42,635 nucleotides of DNA, taken from Clostridia bacterium (GTDB lineage: Bacteria; Bacillota; Clostridia; Peptostreptococcales; Anaerovoracaceae). The stretch spans positions 1 through 42,635 of the forward strand of contig JAUNMH010000008.1 of the NCBI GenBank assembly GCA_030537495.1, read 5' to 3'. Numbering within the stretch: position 1 is the first letter of the stretch; each line of letters opens with the position of its first letter. The notes beneath the pieces were generated by a model. It was given only the letters and a program-made list of their open reading frames with translations. It did not search any database and was not told the DNA's origin. This document shows positions 39,523 through 42,635 of this stretch, one piece after another. The position numbers and the translations under genes were made by a program.

Positions 39523-41268
39523 ATGGCTAAGGAAAAAATTAATTTCGAGGACGAACAGGTAAGGCTAAAGTACAGACATACAGCAAGTCATATTATGGCA
39601 CAGGCAATTAAGCAGATTTGGCCTGATGCAAAGCTTGCCATCGGACCTGCAATTGATAACGGATTCTATTACGATATCGATATGGAACACAAGCTGTCCG
39701 ATCAGGATCTTCTTAAGATTCAGAAGGAAATGAAGAAAGTTATTAATGCTAACTATAAGCTGGAAAGATTCGAGCTTCCAAGAGGAGAAGCTCTAGCATA
39801 CATGGCTGAAAGAAATGAAGACTATAAGGTAGAACTTATTAATGATTTACCAGAAGATTCTGTAATTTCTTTCTACAAACAGGGAGATTTTGTTGACCTA
39901 TGTGCAGGACCTCATATGGATTCAACAGGGCAGATAAAGGCTGTTAAGTTAATGAGCGTTGCAGGTGCATACTGGAGAGGCGACGAACACAACAAGATGC
40001 TTCAGAGAATCTACGGAACAGCTTTCCCTACACAGGAAGAATTAGATGCATATATTGCAAGACTTGAAGAAGCAAAGAAGAGAGACCATCGTAAGATTGG
40101 TAAGGAAATGGATCTTTTCGCTATCTTTGAAGAAGGACCAGGATTCCCATTCTTCATGCCTAAGGGAATGATTATCAGAAACGAGCTGGAAAACTTCTGG
40201 AGAGAAGAACACAGAAAGAGAGGATATGAAGAAATCAAGACTCCTCTTATCCTTAATGAACAGCTTTGGAGAACATCAGGACACTGGGATCATTACAAGG
40301 ATAACATGTACTTTACAAAGATTGATGGAGCAGATTATGCTATCAAGCCAATGAACTGTCCGGGATCAATGCTTTGCTATAAGAGAAAGATGTGGTCATA
40401 TAGAGATTTCCCAATCAGAATGGGAGAACTAGGCCAGGTTCACAGACACGAACTTTCAGGAGCACTTCATGGACTAATGAGAGTAAGAACTTTCACTCAG
40501 GACGATGCTCATATCTTCATGCTTCCTGAACAGATTAAGAATGAAATCGTAGGTGTAGTAAGATTCATCGACGATGTTTATAAGATGTTTGGATTCAAGT
40601 ATCATATTGAACTTTCAACTAGACCAGAAGATTCAATGGGAAGTGATGAAGAATGGAATACAGCAGAATCCGCTCTTCGTGAAGCTATGGAAGAAATCGG
40701 AGTTCCATTTGTAGTTAACGAAGGAGACGGAGCTTTCTATGGTCCTAAGCTTGACTTCCACCTTGAAGACTCAATTGGAAGAACATGGCAGTGCGGAACT
40801 ATTCAGTTAGATATGCAGATGCCACAGAGATTTGACCTTACTTACGTAGGTTCAGATAATGAAAAGCACAGACCTATCATGATTCACCGTGTAATCTTCG
40901 GATCAATTGAAAGATTCATCGGAATTCTGACAGAACACTTTGCAGGTAAGTTCCCACTATGGTTAGCACCAGTTCAGGTTAAGCTTCTGACTGTTGCAGA
41001 AACATTTGGTGACTATGCTAAGGAAGTTGCAGAGAAACTTGAAGCTGAAGGAATCCGTGTAGAACTTGATATTAGAAACGAAAAAATCGGTTACAAGCTA
41101 AGAGAAGCACGTAACGAAAGAGTTTCCTACATCTGTGTAATCGGTGAAAAGGAAGCTAATGCAAACACTGTTACAGTTCGTTCAAATAAGGTGGGAGAAC
41201 TGGGAGAAATGCCAGTTGATGAGTTCGTTGCTAAGCTTGTAGAAGAGATTAAGACAAAAGCAGTATAA
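39523..41268 (+). CDS. thrS: Threonyl-tRNA synthetase lacking the TGS domain
   Basis: 581 residues; charges tRNA-Thr. The editing domain starts almost at the N-terminus (HTASHIMAQA, then DLCAGPHM with the zinc/editing residues). The class II catalytic core shows MNCPGSM, RMGELGQVHRHE, FTQDDAHIF and HRVIFGSIERF; the anticodon-binding domain ends the protein. Full-length bacterial enzymes are about 640 residues and begin with a TGS domain of roughly 60 residues, which is absent here. The AGGAGA site and ATG fit this start, and the upstream 58 bp cannot encode the missing domain. No T-box leader is present. Confidence 0.95.
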   Translation: MAKEKINFEDEQVRLKYRHTASHIMAQAIKQIWPDAKLAIGPAIDNGFYYDIDMEHKLSDQDLLKIQKEMKKVINANYKLERFELPRGEALAYMAERNEDYKVELINDLPEDSVISFYKQGDFVDLCAGPHMDSTGQIKAVKLMSVAGAYWRGDEHNKMLQRIYGTAFPTQEELDAYIARLEEAKKRDHRKIGKEMDLFAIFEEGPGFPFFMPKGMIIRNELENFWREEHRKRGYEEIKTPLILNEQLWRTSGHWDHYKDNMYFTKIDGADYAIKPMNCPGSMLCYKRKMWSYRDFPIRMGELGQVHRHELSGALHGLMRVRTFTQDDAHIFMLPEQIKNEIVGVVRFIDDVYKMFGFKYHIELSTRPEDSMGSDEEWNTAESALREAMEEIGVPFVVNEGDGAFYGPKLDFHLEDSIGRTWQCGTIQLDMQMPQRFDLTYVGSDNEKHRPIMIHRVIFGSIERFIGILTEHFAGKFPLWLAPVQVKLLTVAETFGDYAKEVAEKLEAEGIRVELDIRNEKIGYKLREARNERVSYICVIGEKEANANTVTVRSNKVGELGEMPVDEFVAKLVEEIKTKAV

Positions 41269-41336
41269 AAAAAGAAGTAACAAAAAGAAGTATAAAGTAA
41301 AACGAGTACGAAATACATGAATAATGTTCGTTTTAG

Positions 41337-41400
41337 ACCTTTCAAAAAAGGAACAGCCAATCTGAGAATTCTCGGATTGGCTGTTCCTTTTTTGAAAGGT
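41337..41400. terminator. 64-bp near-perfect palindrome, bidirectional terminator
   Basis: Arms 41337-41362 and 41375-41400 are perfectly complementary over 26 bp, and the central 12 bp (with GAGAATTCTC) extend the dyad apart from one G-T position. GGAACAGCCAATC pairs with GATTGGCTGTTCC, followed by TTTTTT on either strand. It separates convergent thrS and the transglutaminase gene. Confidence 0.85.
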
Positions 41401-41414
41401 GCAGATATGAGAAG

Positions 41415-42620
41415 TTAACCTGCGAATTTTATAAATTTATGAGTTGCTGCGAACTGATCATATGAAATGTCAAAATAGTAGTTCTTAATAGTTGATACCT
41501 TTGTCCAAGTTTTGTTAGATTTGCTGTCCCTTGCTCCATATGTGTTGGAACTTGCCTGCTGTGGATCGATGTTAACCCAACGCTTGTTGATGTAGCACTG
41601 AACCCAAGTATGTGTTCTCTTATTAAGGTCTGCAGCGCTTTCAACTTCCCATGATGTTCTGCCCTGAACAATTTTCTTTCCGTAAATCATTCTAGTAGGA
41701 ATTCCCTGAGCTCTTGCCAAGGCTGTGAATATGCCGGCATAACCGTCACAGTGAAGGGCAACCTTACCCTTAAAAGCATTATAGCTGTTTCCTGTTTTCG
41801 TCTGCTGATACTTCAGATTGTAGTAAGGATCGTCGTAAGCTGTACGTCCTGTAGCCACTGCATTGTTATCATAGTAGAAGTTTTCTGCAACATACTGGTA
41901 GATAGCAAAGGCTTTTTCGTAATTTGTCTTAGCGCCAGCGTTATTTACAATTTTGTTAGAAACCTTCTTGTAGTAATTAGCTTCTGCAGTTGCCGAAATA
42001 TTTCTTGTGGCATCTGAACCCTTTTTCTTGAACAACTGATACTTGTAATCTGACAGGCTCTTTGTAGTCGCCTTCTTATAGCTTACAGTACCTGCCAGCT
42101 TCTTGTTAGCTGCAGAAATATTGCTGAATTTGTGAAGAGTAGGTTTACCACTCTTTATAACTACCTTAACTCCTGGGAACAGGGCAGGGTAGCGATCCGC
42201 TCTATTGTTTTCGCATATTCTGAAATAATAGGAACCATCAGGTATGTAGGAACAGTTATAAGAAAAACTAGCTGTACCGCCTGCCTCCAAACCATCGATG
42301 CCTGTTACATATTTAGTGCCCAAAACTGTATCCTGGCGGATATAATTTGATGGAAGCGGGTATGCAACAAGTCTTGGTGAAAAACCGCTTCTGTATTCTG
42401 CCTGGTGCTTATAAGTTACCATTATTTTGGAACCCTCAGTAGTTAGTTTGAAATAGTCGCCGGCGATTTTATTACCGGTAACGATTTCACTAGTTGCCTT
42501 GGAAGTCTTCAACTGCTTTGCAGTGTAGGCAAAGACCCCGGTGCTTGTTGAAGCGAGAGTGACTACCGTTACAAGGCAGAGAACACCGAGCTTCTTAAAT
42601 AAGTTTCTTTTCTTTAACAT
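41415..42620 (-). CDS. Secreted transglutaminase-like protein
   Basis: 401 residues. An N-terminal signal peptide (basic LKKRNLFKKLG, hydrophobic core, cut near GVFAYT, about residues 5-32) leads to an unrecognised beta-rich region (about 40-210). A C-terminal transglutaminase-like domain follows, with the Cys in HCDGYAGIFTALARAQGIPTR, the His in RTHTWVQCYI and the Asp in WVNIDP. These form the Cys-His-Asp triad. Such secreted proteins act as wall-associated peptidases or cross-linkers in Clostridia; the exact reaction is unknown. The start at 42620 is preferred because AAAGGA lies 9 nt upstream; an ATG three codons earlier lacks room for a ribosome site. Confidence 0.87.
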   Translation of the reverse strand: MLKKRNLFKKLGVLCLVTVVTLASTSTGVFAYTAKQLKTSKATSEIVTGNKIAGDYFKLTTEGSKIMVTYKHQAEYRSGFSPRLVAYPLPSNYIRQDTVLGTKYVTGIDGLEAGGTASFSYNCSYIPDGSYYFRICENNRADRYPALFPGVKVVIKSGKPTLHKFSNISAANKKLAGTVSYKKATTKSLSDYKYQLFKKKGSDATRNISATAEANYYKKVSNKIVNNAGAKTNYEKAFAIYQYVAENFYYDNNAVATGRTAYDDPYYNLKYQQTKTGNSYNAFKGKVALHCDGYAGIFTALARAQGIPTRMIYGKKIVQGRTSWEVESAADLNKRTHTWVQCYINKRWVNIDPQQASSNTYGARDSKSNKTWTKVSTIKNYYFDISYDQFAATHKFIKFAG

Positions 42621-42635
42621 GTGAACCATTCCTTT

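Overview
The window looks like chromosome from a low-GC, anaerobic, Gram-positive-type Clostridia bacterium. The evidence is an NAD-linked multisubunit [FeFe]-hydrogenase operon, teichoic-acid-type genes, an LCP wall-polymer ligase, strong AGGAGG ribosome sites, frequent TTG/GTG starts and many stem-loop/U-tract terminators. The genus cannot be fixed from the sequence alone; an Anaerovoracaceae- or Lachnospiraceae-like host would fit.

Region 1 (1-6424): the first codons of a gene leaving the left edge, then a complete filamentous-phage (inovirus-type) prophage of about 6.0 kb. It sits in the 3' end of a tRNA-Ser(GGA) gene between 24-bp direct repeats at 327-350 and 6336-6359. On the minus strand, in order of transcription, it has two early genes (one a candidate ssDNA-binding protein), two tiny membrane proteins, a 59-residue major coat protein, a terminator-like hairpin, a large adsorption-type protein, a pVI-like protein, a Zot/pI assembly ATPase, a HUH replication initiator and a tyrosine integrase. 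A divergent XRE repressor reads from a control region with three 19-bp operator-like palindromes. There is no pIV secretin, as expected for a host with one membrane.

Region 2 (6425-7380): tRNA-Ser and tRNA-Glu(CTC), each with promoter and terminator, separated by about 700 bp without genes. That stretch holds inverted repeats and a striking GC-rich structured island.

Region 3 (7381-17660): threonine synthase, then a probable electron-bifurcating [FeFe]-hydrogenase operon (NuoE-like, ATPase-domain protein, HndB-like, NuoF-like, catalytic HydA) behind a good promoter and a Rex-type operator. It is followed by a five-gene set that looks like a signalling module: DRTGG protein, anti-sigma-type ATPase, divergent hydrogenase-like Fe-S protein, second DRTGG-like protein, PHP phosphoesterase. 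A bidirectional terminator closes it.

Region 4 (17681-24311): a MacB/FtsX-type ABC exporter pair (minus), acyl-ACP thioesterase plus MATE efflux pump (plus), and a Maf nucleotide pyrophosphatase (minus).

Region 5 (24432-39464): a cell-envelope locus. It has glutamate racemase; a 985-residue protein with a degenerate CapA-like part, a MurF-type ligase and a BspA-type leucine-rich tail; a D-Ala-D-Ala ligase; a TagGH-like exporter whose ATPase has lost key catalytic residues; a CDP-glycerol glycerophosphotransferase; an ATP-grasp enzyme; a nucleotidyltransferase-like protein; and a CapA protein. A second CapA/MurF/LRR paralogue faces the cluster from the other side, and an LCP protein lies beyond it. 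This locus, with its paired triple fusions, is the best candidate for an undescribed system, possibly making or attaching an amino-acid-containing wall polymer (inference).

Region 6 (39523-42620): threonyl-tRNA synthetase lacking the TGS domain, a 64-bp near-perfect palindrome acting as a bidirectional terminator, and a secreted transglutaminase-like protein.
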